Program-made: the position numbers and the translations under genes
Notes under the pieces: generated by a model
Seen by the model: the letters and a program-made list of their open reading frames with translations, nothing else
What the model was told of the DNA's origin: nothing
Databases searched by the model: none
NCBI RefSeq assembly: GCF_023566055.1
Contig: NZ_JALIQP010000001.1
Location: 1,245,252-1,309,251, forward strand
Length of the DNA stretch: 64,000 bases
Direction: 5' to 3'
From: Halosolutus amylolyticus
Lineage (GTDB): Archaea > Halobacteriota > Halobacteria > Halobacteriales > Natrialbaceae
In this document: positions 8,512 through 16,972 of the stretch, piece by piece
How positions within the stretch are numbered: position 1 is the first letter of the stretch
Layout: every line of letters starts with the position of its first letter

Positions 8512-9729
8512 ATGGATATCGCTGACATCGTTTCGAAAGAGTACGTCGAATTCACCCCGGAGACGCCCGTCTCGAAGCTCGTCGGGACGTTCGCGGATTC
8601 CGACGTCAAGGGCGTCGTGGTCCGCGACGACGAGTTCGAGGGGGTCGTCACCAGGAGACAACTCGCCACGTCGCATCGCCAACCGAACGAAAAGCTCGGA
8701 TCGCTCGTCTGGCACGTGCCCCGGCTCGCGCCGGACGAGGACGTCCGCAAGGTGGCACAGCTCATGATCGACAGCGATTCGCAGCTGCTCCCCGTGTTCG
8801 AGGGCCAGGAACTGGCCGGCGTCGTCACCGTCGACGCGATCCTCCGGAAGGTCGAGCCGTTCCTCGACGCGGCGACCGTTGCAGAAGCCCACTCCGCCGA
8901 TCTCGTCTCGATCGAACCGGAGACCACCCTCGGCGACGCACTCAACGTCTTCCGGGAGAACCGCATCACGCACCTGCCGGTCGTCGAGGACAGCACGGCA
9001 GTCGGTATCCTCAGTCTCTACGACGTGACCGGCATCACCGTCCGGGCCGAGGTACAGAGCCAGGGCGGCGACGCGGGCGGGACGGATCCGTTCGGGGGTG
9101 AAATATCCGACAGCACGGCTCGTGCACGCCGTGGCGGCTACGGGGCCCGGGACGGTGAGTCCGCGCGGATGCTCGACCTCCCGGTCCGGGACGTCATGGT
9201 TTCGCCGGTTCGCACGATCCACCCGGACGAGACGCTCGACGTCGCCGTCGCAGAGATGTTCGAGATCGACGCGTCGTCGCTGGTCGTCACCGAGAACGGC
9301 GCTCCTCACGGCATCGTGACGAAGACGGACGTTCTCGACTCGCTCACCTGGGAGGCCGGCGGGAACCGCGGCGTCCAGGTCTACGGCACCGACCTGATCG
9401 ACGACGTGACCTACGACGAAATCATCGCGAAAGTCGAGAAGTTCGACGACCGGGACCACGGGATGAACGTCCTCGACGCGAAGGTCCACCTTCACGAACA
9501 CGACGAGACGCGCCGCGGGAGACCGCTCCTGCTCGCTCGCGTCCGACTCCACACCGATCGGGGGCTGTTTATCGCCTCCGGGGAGGGGTACGGCGCGAGT
9601 CACGCGATCAACGAGGCGAGCAAGGTGCTGGAGCGACAGATCCGCGACGAGAAGACCTACGGACGGACCAAGAAACCCCCGGACGAGGAGTTCTGGGAGA
9701 AACGCTTCGGCTGGCTGCTCGAGGAGTGA
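8512..9729 (+). CDS. CBS-domain protein fused to an HPF/RaiA-like domain (paralogue 1)
   Basis: 405 residues. Residues 1-290 hold four CBS motifs, with typical ends such as GVVTRRQL, GVVTVDAIL, GILSLYDV and GIVTKTDVL; a Gly-rich loop (residues 180-215) separates the pairs. CBS pairs usually bind adenine nucleotides. Residues about 292-390 look like the ribosome hibernation factor domain: a first helix (EIIAKVEKFDDRD), then VLDAKVHLHEHDE, LLLARVRLHTDRGLFIASGE, then GASHAINEASKVLERQI. The last matches the HPF strand-helix end with the AID...KLxRQL pattern. Inference: an energy-sensing ribosome-binding protein. It has a close paralogue at 16973. Confidence 0.82.
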   Translation: MDIADIVSKEYVEFTPETPVSKLVGTFADSDVKGVVVRDDEFEGVVTRRQLATSHRQPNEKLGSLVWHVPRLAPDEDVRKVAQLMIDSDSQLLPVFEGQELAGVVTVDAILRKVEPFLDAATVAEAHSADLVSIEPETTLGDALNVFRENRITHLPVVEDSTAVGILSLYDVTGITVRAEVQSQGGDAGGTDPFGGEISDSTARARRGGYGARDGESARMLDLPVRDVMVSPVRTIHPDETLDVAVAEMFEIDASSLVVTENGAPHGIVTKTDVLDSLTWEAGGNRGVQVYGTDLIDDVTYDEIIAKVEKFDDRDHGMNVLDAKVHLHEHDETRRGRPLLLARVRLHTDRGLFIASGEGYGASHAINEASKVLERQIRDEKTYGRTKKPPDEEFWEKRFGWLLEE

Positions 9730-9795
9730 GCGACCCGGCCACCGTGTCGTGGTCGTCGACGCTCTCGAGGTCGGGCGGGGACGGGCGTCGTGACG

Positions 9796-10245
9796 TCAGC
9801 GCACGACGGTCACCGGAACGGTCGCCCGCTCGACCAGCGACTTCGCGACGCTGCCGAGCATCAGCCCGGCGCGCTCCGATCGGCCCTGGTGGCCGACGAA
9901 GATCGTGTCGAAACCCTCGACCTCCGCATAGTCGGCGATCACCGGAACCGGATCGCCGTAGAGGTGTTCGCTCTCGACGTCGTGGCCGCGTTCCGCGGCG
10001 AGTTCGACCGCGTCGTCGAGGACGGCCTGGCCGCGCTGTTCGGCGTCTTCGACGCTTTCGATGATCAGTCGCTGGTCCGCGTCCGAGAGCGACGAGATCG
10101 GTTCGCTCCCGCCCTCGTCGTAGACGGTGGGGTCGACCGCGTGGACGACCGTGATCGATCCGCCCATCGCGTCCACGACGTCGGCGGCGTAGGCGAGGGC
10201 GTTCTCGGACGCTTCGGAACCGTCGACCGCTACGAGAGCCTTCAT
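9796..10245 (-). CDS. Universal stress protein, single domain
   Basis: 149 residues from ATG 10245 (MKALVAVDGSEASENALAYA). It has an acidic middle helix with EQRGQAVLDDAV and the C-terminal loop GHQGRSERAGLMLGSVAKSL, a complete G-2x-G-9x-G-S motif, so ATP binding is expected. It ends VERATVPVTVVR, the usual last strand of this fold. It is convergent with the CBS-HPF gene. Confidence 0.9.
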   Translation of the reverse strand: MKALVAVDGSEASENALAYAADVVDAMGGSITVVHAVDPTVYDEGGSEPISSLSDADQRLIIESVEDAEQRGQAVLDDAVELAAERGHDVESEHLYGDPVPVIADYAEVEGFDTIFVGHQGRSERAGLMLGSVAKSLVERATVPVTVVR

Positions 10246-10323
10246 GCCCGTATCTTCGGTCCCGAGTCAGTTAAAACGAATCGTGAGGTCGAACTCCCTG
10301 CTCTACCGCAGGCGGGGCCCCGG

Positions 10324-10518
10324 TCACGTCTCCGGCCCGATACGCTTGACACGTCCCCGTGGACCGGACTCGAGCTTCACGAAGATTCCTTCGGGGTGGG
10401 TCCGTTCGTCGGTCAGGACGGCGCCGTCCTCCCCGACGACGCGGTCGCCGTTCTCCTGTTCGATCTCCACGGTCATCCCCTGGACGAGTTCGTCTCGGGT
10501 CGGAAGGTCCGCTGACAC
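10324..10518 (-). CDS. YwbE/DUF2196 family small protein
   Basis: 64 residues from GTG 10518 (read as MSADLPTRDELVQGMTVEI). The pattern GMTVEIEQENGD, THPEGIFVKLESG and GRVKRIGPE matches the YwbE family of about 65-residue beta-barrel proteins of unknown function; the THPxGI(F/K)V(K/R)LE core is diagnostic. The upstream extension in the open frame is Arg/Ser-rich and not family-like, which is why the GTG was chosen. It neighbours a USP gene in the same orientation. Confidence 0.75.
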   Translation of the reverse strand: MSADLPTRDELVQGMTVEIEQENGDRVVGEDGAVLTDERTHPEGIFVKLESGPRGRVKRIGPET

Positions 10519-10681
10519 GTGTTCGACCGAACGGTGGCGAACCCCTTCGAGTGACGGCGTCGTTCCACTCGTTCGAACGCGTCCACGAAAACCGTGTCCA
10601 GTCGTCGATCGATCGCATATGCCGGGTGGTACCGGTTCGCAGGAAACACATTTATCGTTTCGTCGCCTACGATCGGTCACA

Positions 10682-11287
10682 ATGATGGCGACGACGCACG
10701 CGCTCTGGGGGATGGTGCTCGCACTTCCCGTCCTCGCGATCGCCCCGGAACTCGCACCCGTCGCGTTCGTGGCGGGGTTCGTCGGCGGGCTGGCTCCCGA
10801 TCTGGACCTCTACACGGGCCACCGGAAGACGTTCCACTACCCCGTCTACGCGTCGATCGCGGCGGTGCCGGCGCTGGCAGCGGCGCTCCTCGCGCCGACG
10901 ACGCTGACGGTCGCACTCGGCGTGGGACTCGCCGCGGCGGCCCTCCACGCGGTGGCCGACGCCTTCGGCGGGGGCCTCGAGCTACGGCCCTGGGAAGGAA
11001 CCTCCGAGCGGGCGGTCTACAGCCACTATCACGATCGATGGGTCCGCCCCCGTCGCTGGGTCCGTTACGACGGCGCTCCCGAAGACCTCGCGCTCGCCGG
11101 CGTCGCGGCGGCGCCGCTGGCAATGATCGGTACCGGGCCGATCACGACCGTCGTGCTCGCGTTCGTCACGGTGTCGGCCGTCTACGTCCTGTTGCGCAGG
11201 CACCTCGCCGGCGTCGCCGAGCGCCTCGTCCGGCTGGTTCCGGACTCGCTGACTCCCTATCTCCCCGCCCGATATCGGCGGGCCTGA
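10682..11287 (+). CDS. YdjM-type membrane-bound metal-dependent hydrolase
   Basis: 201 residues with four to five membrane segments. Polar metal-ligand motifs sit at their ends: TTHALWG (residues 4-10), GGLAPDLDL, KTFHYPVY and LHAVADAFGGG. The spaced His/Asp pattern in a small polytopic protein is that of the YdjM/LexA-regulated hydrolase family (COG1988, PF04307), whose substrate is not known. An acatttatcg TATA element lies about 28 nt upstream of ATG 10682, so the message is probably leaderless. Palindromic element B1 follows 18 bp after the stop. Confidence 0.82.
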   Translation: MMATTHALWGMVLALPVLAIAPELAPVAFVAGFVGGLAPDLDLYTGHRKTFHYPVYASIAAVPALAAALLAPTTLTVALGVGLAAAALHAVADAFGGGLELRPWEGTSERAVYSHYHDRWVRPRRWVRYDGAPEDLALAGVAAAPLAMIGTGPITTVVLAFVTVSAVYVLLRRHLAGVAERLVRLVPDSLTPYLPARYRRA

Positions 11288-11305
11288 CGCGGTCGCGACG
11301 CCGAC

Positions 11306-11390
11306 TGATACGGTCCCCTGTACCGAGTTCCCGGCGCACCAGCGATCCGTCTGCGGGTGCGCCAGAACTGACGGACAGTAGTCCGTATGA
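11306..11390. repeat. Palindromic element family B, copy 1 (diverged)
   Basis: 85 bp beginning TGATACGGTCCCCTGTA and ending TACGGACAGTAGTCCGTATGA-like, with an internal inverted pair around GGCGCACC/GGGTGCGCC. It is less conserved than copies 2, 3 and 6. It is flanked by TGA on both sides and lies just after the YdjM-type gene. A hairpin in the 3' untranslated region is expected. Confidence 0.75.
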
Positions 11391-11529
11391 CCGACCGGGT
11401 GGGTCGCGTCCACGACTGATCGACGATCGGGACTGTCGGGCCCGAGGCCGCCAGCCTGACGCCGGCCGGTACTGCTCGGCAGTCGGGGCCGCCGCGGCCA
11501 CTATGGCGCTCCGGAGTGAAGACTGGCGT

Positions 11530-11970
11530 ATGTCCAGCAGGATTCTCGTTCCGGTCGATGGCTCGCCGCTGTCCATGCGTGCGCTCCGGCACGCGTTGCG
11601 GACGTTTCCCGACGCGGAGATTACGGCCTACCACGTGGTCGACCTGTTCGAACCCGACACCGTCCCTGACGTCGAGTCGTCGTACGAACCGATGATCGGC
11701 TCGCCCGAGTGGTACAGCGTCGTCGACGACGCGACCGACCGGCTCTTCGCGGAGGTCGACGAGATCGCCGCGGACTACGATCGATCGGTCGCGACCGAGT
11801 CGGACATCGGCGATCCGAAGCGACTCGTCGTCGAGTACGCCACGGAGGAAGACGTCGATCACGTCGTCGTCGGCTCTCACGGACGGATAGCCCCACAGCG
11901 ATCGATCTACGGGAGCGTCACCGAGGCGGTCGTGCGCCGCGCACCGGTTCCGGTCACCGTCGTTCGGTGA
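11530..11970 (+). CDS. Universal stress protein, single domain
   Basis: 146 residues from ATG 11530 (MSSRILVPVDGSPLSMRALR). The nucleotide loop GSHGRIAPQRSIYGSVTEAV is complete. The middle carries an aromatic insertion (SSYEPMIGSPEWYSVVDD, residues 51-68) shared with the partial USP at the window's left edge, which suggests one subfamily. It lies between palindromic copies B1 and B2. Confidence 0.9.
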   Translation: MSSRILVPVDGSPLSMRALRHALRTFPDAEITAYHVVDLFEPDTVPDVESSYEPMIGSPEWYSVVDDATDRLFAEVDEIAADYDRSVATESDIGDPKRLVVEYATEEDVDHVVVGSHGRIAPQRSIYGSVTEAVVRRAPVPVTVVR

Positions 11971-11979
11971 GGGCCCCTG

Positions 11980-12065
11980 TGATACGGTTTACTGTACGTC
12001 AGTTCCGGCGCAACCGCGATCCGGGCGGCGGTTGCGCCGGTACATCGGTACAGCAATCCGTATGA
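11980..12065. repeat. Palindromic element family B, copy 2
   Basis: An 86-bp element with terminal inverted repeats TACGGTTTACTGTA / TACAGCAATCCGTA and an inner pair GGCGCAACCG / CGGTTGCGCC. It is flanked by TGA at both ends. It is base-for-base identical to the copy at 18179. It starts nine bp after a USP stop codon. Confidence 0.9.
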
Positions 12066-12230
12066 GTCGACGCTCGCACCGACTCGCCAGCCGTCCGTCG
12101 TCGGACCGCCGTCTCGACGATGGTGTTCTCGCCGCGATCCGTCTCTACCGTCCCCGTGAGACGTCTCCGTCGTTCTCTCACTGTGGGAGTCGTCCCCAAG
12201 GTTGTTCACCCACAGGTACCAAGTGCTACC

Positions 12231-12719
12231 ATGGCGTTTCTCGTCCCCTTCGACGGGTCCTATCTGGCGGAGGCTGCACTGATGCGGGCGGCCGAGTACG
12301 GCGAGGCGCTCGACGAGGACGTGATCGCGCTCTCCGTCGTTCCCGACGACGAGTCGTACGCGATCGACGTCGGGTGGTACGAGCAGCGAGAAGACGACCC
12401 GTTCAGCGTTCAGTACGTCGCGGGCAAACTACGTGACGGCGTGGCCGACATCGCCCCCGAGGCCGCGTTCCGGCACGAGCGGATCGACACCGGGACGGCC
12501 GCCGCGATCGCAGCCCGGATCACCGAGATCGCCGACGAGATTCGGCCGTCGGTCGTCTTCCTCGGCACGGAGAACGTCGGCGAGATCGCCCAGCCGGTGA
12601 CCAGCGTCGCCGGCGGCGTCGCCGAAAACGCGACGTACGACGTCCACGTCGTCCGGTACTACGCACCGCCGTCCATTCCAGCGGTTGGACTCGAGGAGGG
12701 GTCGTACACGGAGGGGTGA
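12231..12719 (+). CDS. USP-like protein, paralogue of the gene at 4767
   Basis: 162 residues from ATG 12231 (MAFLVPFDGSYLAEAALMRA). Like its paralogue it keeps the UspA start but has FLGTENVGEIAQPVTSVAGG where the ATP loop should be, so classical nucleotide binding is doubtful. A Tyr/Asp-rich segment (SYAIDVGWYEQRED) follows the second strand. The frame is open upstream, but the ATG at 12231 aligns with the paralogue's start. The C-terminal tail is PAVGLEEGSYTEG. Confidence 0.85.
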   Translation: MAFLVPFDGSYLAEAALMRAAEYGEALDEDVIALSVVPDDESYAIDVGWYEQREDDPFSVQYVAGKLRDGVADIAPEAAFRHERIDTGTAAAIAARITEIADEIRPSVVFLGTENVGEIAQPVTSVAGGVAENATYDVHVVRYYAPPSIPAVGLEEGSYTEG

Positions 12720-12731
12720 CCGAAGGGGCGG

Positions 12732-12830
12732 TCACGGCTCGCCGGGGATCGACTGCCGAGACGTCACGGCTCACCGAGGACCGACTGCCATGGCGGTCAC
12801 GACTCACCAGGGATCGACTGGTCACGACCG
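12732..12830 (+). repeat. Imperfect tandem repeat, about 32 bp x 3
   Basis: TCACGGCTCRCCGRGGAYCGACTG recurs at 12732, 12764 and 12797 with period 32-33, and a partial fourth TCACGACCG starts near 12822. It fills the gap between two USP genes. It has no gene-like frame and its role is unknown; it may be a slippage product or protein-binding array. Confidence 0.6.
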
Positions 12831-12877
12831 ATGAACGTACGAGTGGCTTGATGACCGTCCGGGTCGAACGAATCGGT

Positions 12878-13753
12878 ATGTTCAGCACCGTACTCGTCCC
12901 GACGGACGGCAGCGCCGGCGCCGAAGCGACGATCGCCCACGCAACCGAACTGGCCGACGCCTACGGCGCGGCCGTCCACGCCCTCTCGGTCGTCGACACC
13001 GGTGTCGAACCGATCGGACTCGGGGCCGACGATCGCGAGTCGCTCTACGAGTCCTCCGAGCGACGGGGCCGCGAGGCGACGATCAGGATCACGAATCGGG
13101 CGGAAGAGCGCGACCTGCAGGCCGCACGGGACGTTCGCGAGGGCGTCCCCTACAGGGAGATCCTCGCGTACGTCGACGAGGTCGACGTCGACCTGATCGT
13201 CATGGGGACCCACGGCCGGACCGGAGCCGATCGGGTTCGCCTGGGCAGTACCACCGAACGGGTGATCACGCGGGCGGACGTGCCGGTGCTGTCGGTTCGG
13301 CTGGCGGAAAGCGAGGAACCCGTGCCCGGGGACGGCGGCTACGATCGACTCGTGATTCCGACGGACGGGAGCGACGCCGCCGAACGCGCCGCGGAGGCGG
13401 CACTCGACATCGCCGGGAAGTACGACGCTGACGTCCACGCCGTCTACGTGGTCGACTCGACGACGTACGACCTCGAGGACGCGCCCCGGAGTATCGTGGG
13501 GTTGCTCAAAGAGGGCGGACAGAATGCGACGGAGACGATCGCCGAGATGGCACGCGAGCGAGGTCTCGACGTGGGAACCGACGTCCGCCGCGGCGCTCCG
13601 GCCGAGGAACTGCTCGACTACGCCTCGGGTGTCGACGTCGACCTCGTCGCCATGGGCACGCGCGGGAGTGCGGTCGGTTCCGGCCGACTCCTCGGGAGCA
13701 CGACGGCGCGCGTCGTCCGGCGATCGCCGATCCCCGTCCTGACGGTGAACTAA
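12878..13753 (+). CDS. Tandem universal stress protein (two USP domains)
   Basis: 291 residues from ATG 12878 (MFSTVLVPTDGSAGAEATIA). Domain 1 ends with GTHGRTGADRVRLGSTTERV and domain 2 with GTRGSAVGSGRLLGSTTARV; both keep the G-2x-G-9x-G-S spacing. A hinge of about 12 residues (AESEEPVPGDGG) connects them. The C-terminal strand PIPVLTVN ends in AAC TAA, where the TAA abuts the first base pairs of element A2, so the element sits exactly at the gene's end. Confidence 0.9.
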   Translation: MFSTVLVPTDGSAGAEATIAHATELADAYGAAVHALSVVDTGVEPIGLGADDRESLYESSERRGREATIRITNRAEERDLQAARDVREGVPYREILAYVDEVDVDLIVMGTHGRTGADRVRLGSTTERVITRADVPVLSVRLAESEEPVPGDGGYDRLVIPTDGSDAAERAAEAALDIAGKYDADVHAVYVVDSTTYDLEDAPRSIVGLLKEGGQNATETIAEMARERGLDVGTDVRRGAPAEELLDYASGVDVDLVAMGTRGSAVGSGRLLGSTTARVVRRSPIPVLTVN

Positions 13754-13833
13754 GTAGCCACTGAAAGTCACTGCACACCTGATCGCAGGACAGCTTCGCG
13801 ATCAGTGTGTAAATCGTTTCAGTGGCTACTATA
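13751..13833. repeat. Palindromic element family A, copy 2
   Basis: 83 bp, TAAGTAGCCACTGAAA to TTTCAGTGGCTACTATA, with the inner pair CTGATCGCA / GCGATCAG. Its first bases coincide with the TAA stop of the tandem USP gene. Confidence 0.88.
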
Positions 13834-13841
13834 GGGGCCCG

Positions 13842-14315
13842 CTACTCGTCCGGTTCGAGCGCCGGCGGGAGCCCCTGGTGTTTGATGCCGGTCCGATCGT
13901 CGATCCGGAACTCGTAGACGGCCACCTCGCCAGAGAGGGAGGCCGTTTCGAACAGGTCCGGGCGCCACACGTCGCCCATGATCTCCTCGAGGTCGTCCCA
14001 CTCCGACTCGGGGACGGCGGCGATCGATCCCGACAGGAGCACGCTCTGCCAGTTGTACATCGTGTCGACCGCGAAGACGAGGAAGCTCGCGGTGTCTGCC
14101 GCGTTGCTCATCGCTTCTTTCCGGCTCCCGGCCCCGAGGAGATACGTGAAATAGAGTCGGCGGTCCCCGTCGTACCCGAACGATAGCGGAAGGAGATACG
14201 GGCCGTCCTCCCCGGGGAGGCCGAGCACGCCCATCTTCCGGTTCGACAGGAAGTTTCGAATCTCGTCGTCGGTCATCTCGGCCAGGCCGTACTCCCGTAG
14301 TTCGTCGACGGACAT
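13842..14315 (-). CDS. Pyridoxamine 5'-phosphate oxidase-like (flavin split-barrel) protein
   Basis: 157 residues from ATG 14315 (MSVDELREYGLAEMTDDEIR). The pattern is that of the haloarchaeal FMN-binding split barrel: NRKMGVLGLPGEDGPYLLPLSFGYDGDR, LYFTYLLGAGSRKEAM and VLLSGSIAAVPESEWDDL. FMN or F420 binding is expected from the fold; the substrate is unknown. A second member of this family lies at 18313. It faces the pncB gene in the same orientation, but about 100 bp separate them, so co-transcription is uncertain. Confidence 0.8.
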   Translation of the reverse strand: MSVDELREYGLAEMTDDEIRNFLSNRKMGVLGLPGEDGPYLLPLSFGYDGDRRLYFTYLLGAGSRKEAMSNAADTASFLVFAVDTMYNWQSVLLSGSIAAVPESEWDDLEEIMGDVWRPDLFETASLSGEVAVYEFRIDDRTGIKHQGLPPALEPDE

Positions 14316-14415
14316 ACTGTGACGGACTCCGGGCGGCACGAAAAAGCCTCACCCCGTCTGCGCTCGCCGAGGGCCGATCGGACACGCCTCCAACCCTGCT
14401 CCGAAACCCGCGCGT

Positions 14416-15786
14416 CTACTCCGAAATCCGGGCTTCGAGCGTCGATCGCAGGTCGTCCGTCTCCGCCTGCAGCCCGTCGCTGATCCGGACGTCGTACGGG
14501 GCGGGATCCTCGATTCGACGGTGTCGCTCCGGCAGTTTCCGACGCTTCTTACGGGCAGTTTCTCGGATTTCGTCGAGGCCCGGGATCTCGTAGACGCGAT
14601 CGCCGTCCTCGATGACGGTGACCAGTTGCTCCTCGCCGGGTCCCGACTCGCCCCGGAGTCCGAGGACGTCGCCGGCGTACTCCCCGTCGGATTCGATCCG
14701 GCGGACGCTTTTCGCCCCGGGATAGGTCACCTTCCCTTTCGAGAGTTTCATCGTCGGCTGCATCTCGCCGTCGCGTTCGACCGCAACGAGTTTGTAGACC
14801 CCCTCGACCTTGGGGGCGTCCGTACTCGTCACCAGGGCGGTCCCCGGTCCGAAGCCCGCGCCGACGCCGCCGCGATCGAAGAACTCGTGGATGGCGTACT
14901 CGTCCATCCCGGAGGAGATGAACTGGTCGACCTCGGGGATCACCTCGTCGACGGCTTTCGAGAGCGCCGCGAGATCGCCCGAGTCGAGACGGACGCCGCG
15001 GAGATCCACGTCCTTGCGTTCGGCGATCGCGTTTGCGACCTCCGCACCCCGAACGGTGTCGTAGGTGTCGATCAGGAGTACGCTCTCCGACCCGTACTCG
15101 TCGACGAACGTCTCGAACGCGTCGCGTTCGTACTCGAAGCTCTGGACCCACGAGTGGGCCATCGTCCCCGAGACGGGGATCCCGAACGCCTCGCCCGCGG
15201 CGACGTTCGAGGTGGCGTCGAAGCCGCCGACGTACGCGGCCCGCGCGGCCTTCATCCCGGCGTCGGTGCCGTGGGCGCGTCGCGACCCGAAGTCGACCAG
15301 CCGCTGGCCGTCCCCCTCGCGATCGATCACGTCCCGCATCCGGCTGGCTTTCGTCGCGATCAGCGACTGGTAGCCGACCTGGTTGATCAGCGCGGTCTCG
15401 AGGAGCTGTGCCTCCTGGATGGGTGCCGTCACCTCGAGCAACGGCTCGTTCGGGAACACCGGCGTCCCTTCCGGCAGCGCGCGAATCTCGCCGGTGAACT
15501 CGAAGTCGGCCAGCCACGAGAGAAACGCCTCGTCGAAGTCCTGTTCGGCCAGGAACTCGAGGGCGCGATCGCCGAACGAGAGGGTCTCGACGTAATGGAC
15601 GGCCTGTTCGAGTCCCGCGGCGATCATGTACCCCCGGTTCGGCGGCAGGTCGCGGACGAAGAGACTGAACGTCGCTCTCGGGATGTGGTCCTGTGCGTGG
15701 TAGGCCTGCATCATCCGCAGCTCGTAGAGGTCGGTAAACAGCGGGAGCGTCTCCTGGGTCAGGTAGCCGAAGCTGGTTTCGGACAT
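14416..15786 (-). CDS. pncB: Nicotinate phosphoribosyltransferase
   Basis: 456 residues. It catalyses nicotinate + PRPP (+ ATP) to nicotinate mononucleotide in NAD salvage. The N-terminus LTQETLPLFTDLYELRMMQA is the substrate-binding entry seen in the whole family. Further motifs are DFGSRRAHGTDAG, the phosphate-binding region SNVAAG with SGTMAHSW (phosphorylated His region), LLIDTYDTVRGA, LRGVRLDSGDL and VGAGFGPGTALVTS. The C-terminal 70 residues (RKKRRKLPERHRR...) extend slightly beyond the core. The ATG at 15786 follows an AT-rich patch. The NAD kinase at 32678 uses a downstream product of the same pathway. Confidence 0.93.
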   Translation of the reverse strand: MSETSFGYLTQETLPLFTDLYELRMMQAYHAQDHIPRATFSLFVRDLPPNRGYMIAAGLEQAVHYVETLSFGDRALEFLAEQDFDEAFLSWLADFEFTGEIRALPEGTPVFPNEPLLEVTAPIQEAQLLETALINQVGYQSLIATKASRMRDVIDREGDGQRLVDFGSRRAHGTDAGMKAARAAYVGGFDATSNVAAGEAFGIPVSGTMAHSWVQSFEYERDAFETFVDEYGSESVLLIDTYDTVRGAEVANAIAERKDVDLRGVRLDSGDLAALSKAVDEVIPEVDQFISSGMDEYAIHEFFDRGGVGAGFGPGTALVTSTDAPKVEGVYKLVAVERDGEMQPTMKLSKGKVTYPGAKSVRRIESDGEYAGDVLGLRGESGPGEEQLVTVIEDGDRVYEIPGLDEIRETARKKRRKLPERHRRIEDPAPYDVRISDGLQAETDDLRSTLEARISE

Positions 15787-15864
15787 CGGATCACCTGCAC
15801 GAACTACGTGAATCGTGATAATTGTCGGTGTCTGTTCAACTCAACGCGGTGTGTCGCCCTGACG

Positions 15865-16212
15865 TCACGCGATTTCGACGGCATCAGTCGCGTCGAGAAC
15901 GGCCGAAACGAGATCGCACTCGTAGTAGCGGACCGTCTTGCGCTGCCGATCGTAGTCGACGATCTTTCCGTCCTCGAGCGACGGCAGGTGGACGTGGTGG
16001 AGTTCCGTCTTCCAGGTGGCTGTCTCGCGCCTGTCGGTCACGGTGGACAGGGTCGCTGCCAGGTTTTCAACTCTCATCTCGTTGTCGTCGTACCCGTCCA
16101 GTACGGCGACGATCGCTCGGCGCCGAGATTCCGCGAGCAATCGAAGGACGGCGTCCGCATCGCACGTACAGTGGACGGTGCCGTCGTCGTCGACGATCGA
16201 GCACTCAGTCAT
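15865..16212 (-). CDS. Haloarchaeal winged-helix (DUF7344-type) regulator
   Basis: 115 residues. The sequence has a compact winged helix: VLRLLAESRRRAIVAVLDGY (helix 1), ENLAATLSTV (helix 2), WKTELHHVHLPSLEDGKIVD (recognition helix and wing) and a YDRQRKTVRYY wing. This HHVHLP..L layout is the signature of a large haloarchaea-specific regulator group. Two Cys (CTCDAD) near the N-terminus could bind metal or sense redox. Target genes are unknown; divergent or adjacent genes (pncB, the USP at 16416) are candidates. Confidence 0.78.
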   Translation of the reverse strand: MTECSIVDDDGTVHCTCDADAVLRLLAESRRRAIVAVLDGYDDNEMRVENLAATLSTVTDRRETATWKTELHHVHLPSLEDGKIVDYDRQRKTVRYYECDLVSAVLDATDAVEIA

Positions 16213-16415
16213 GGTTTTCGGTGGTTGAACTTCGATCGCGTGGCCTAAAGTAGGCGTACCGTCTTCCCACCGCGTGATAGATCGTCGATCGGTGAACCGT
16301 CAGGATTTTCGAACGGCGACGGGTCGACGGCGACAGTCGATGCCGGGGGCTCTCGGCGGGCGTCCCGCGGGCGAGCGCGGTCCGGATCGCCGGAATCGCC
16401 GGTGCCGGCGATCGA

Positions 16416-16829
16416 TCACCGGACGACCGTCACCGGAACCGACGCGCGGCGAACGACCTGTTCGGCGACGCTACCCAGCAGAACCCGCGAGACGCCCGAC
16501 CGACCGTGACTGCCGAGGACGATCGTGTCGACGTCGGCGTCGTCGGCGAACTCGACGATCCCGCGGGCCGGCGACCCGACGATCGTCTCGGTCTCGATCG
16601 ACGCGTCGTGGTCGGCGCGATCCTCGGCCATCTCGAACAGCTGTTCGGCCTGCTTCTCCGCCGCTTCGATCGCCAGCTGGAAGTTGTACGGTGCGTCGCC
16701 GCTGTAGGCCGATATCGACGGGTTGAGGACGTGCAACACCGTGATGTCGGCGTCGGGATACGTCTCGAGGGCGTGGTCGAGTGCCTTTCGTGCCGGGTCG
16801 GAGTCGTCGAGCGGGACGAGAACGTGCAT
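16416..16829 (-). CDS. Universal stress protein, single domain
   Basis: 137 residues from ATG 16829 (MHVLVPLDDSDPARKALDHA). The usual DGS after the first strand is DDS here, and the C-terminal loop GSHGRSGVSRVLLGSVAEQV is complete, so nucleotide binding is expected. The region before it (ETETIVGSPARGIVEFADDA) is standard. The gene is divergent from the second CBS-HPF gene with 143 bp between starts, echoing the first CBS-HPF gene, which also neighbours a USP. Confidence 0.9.
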   Translation of the reverse strand: MHVLVPLDDSDPARKALDHALETYPDADITVLHVLNPSISAYSGDAPYNFQLAIEAAEKQAEQLFEMAEDRADHDASIETETIVGSPARGIVEFADDADVDTIVLGSHGRSGVSRVLLGSVAEQVVRRASVPVTVVR

Positions 16830-16972
16830 AGCCGATCGTTCGACCGGTCGCCGTATATACCGCAGGGAACGTTCCCGATACGTGGACACTCGATCCGGCT
16901 GAACGTTTCGACAACTCTCCCTGCGTGGGAAGAGTCGACAGCAGGTATTCCGACGGGCCACAACAGTTACGT

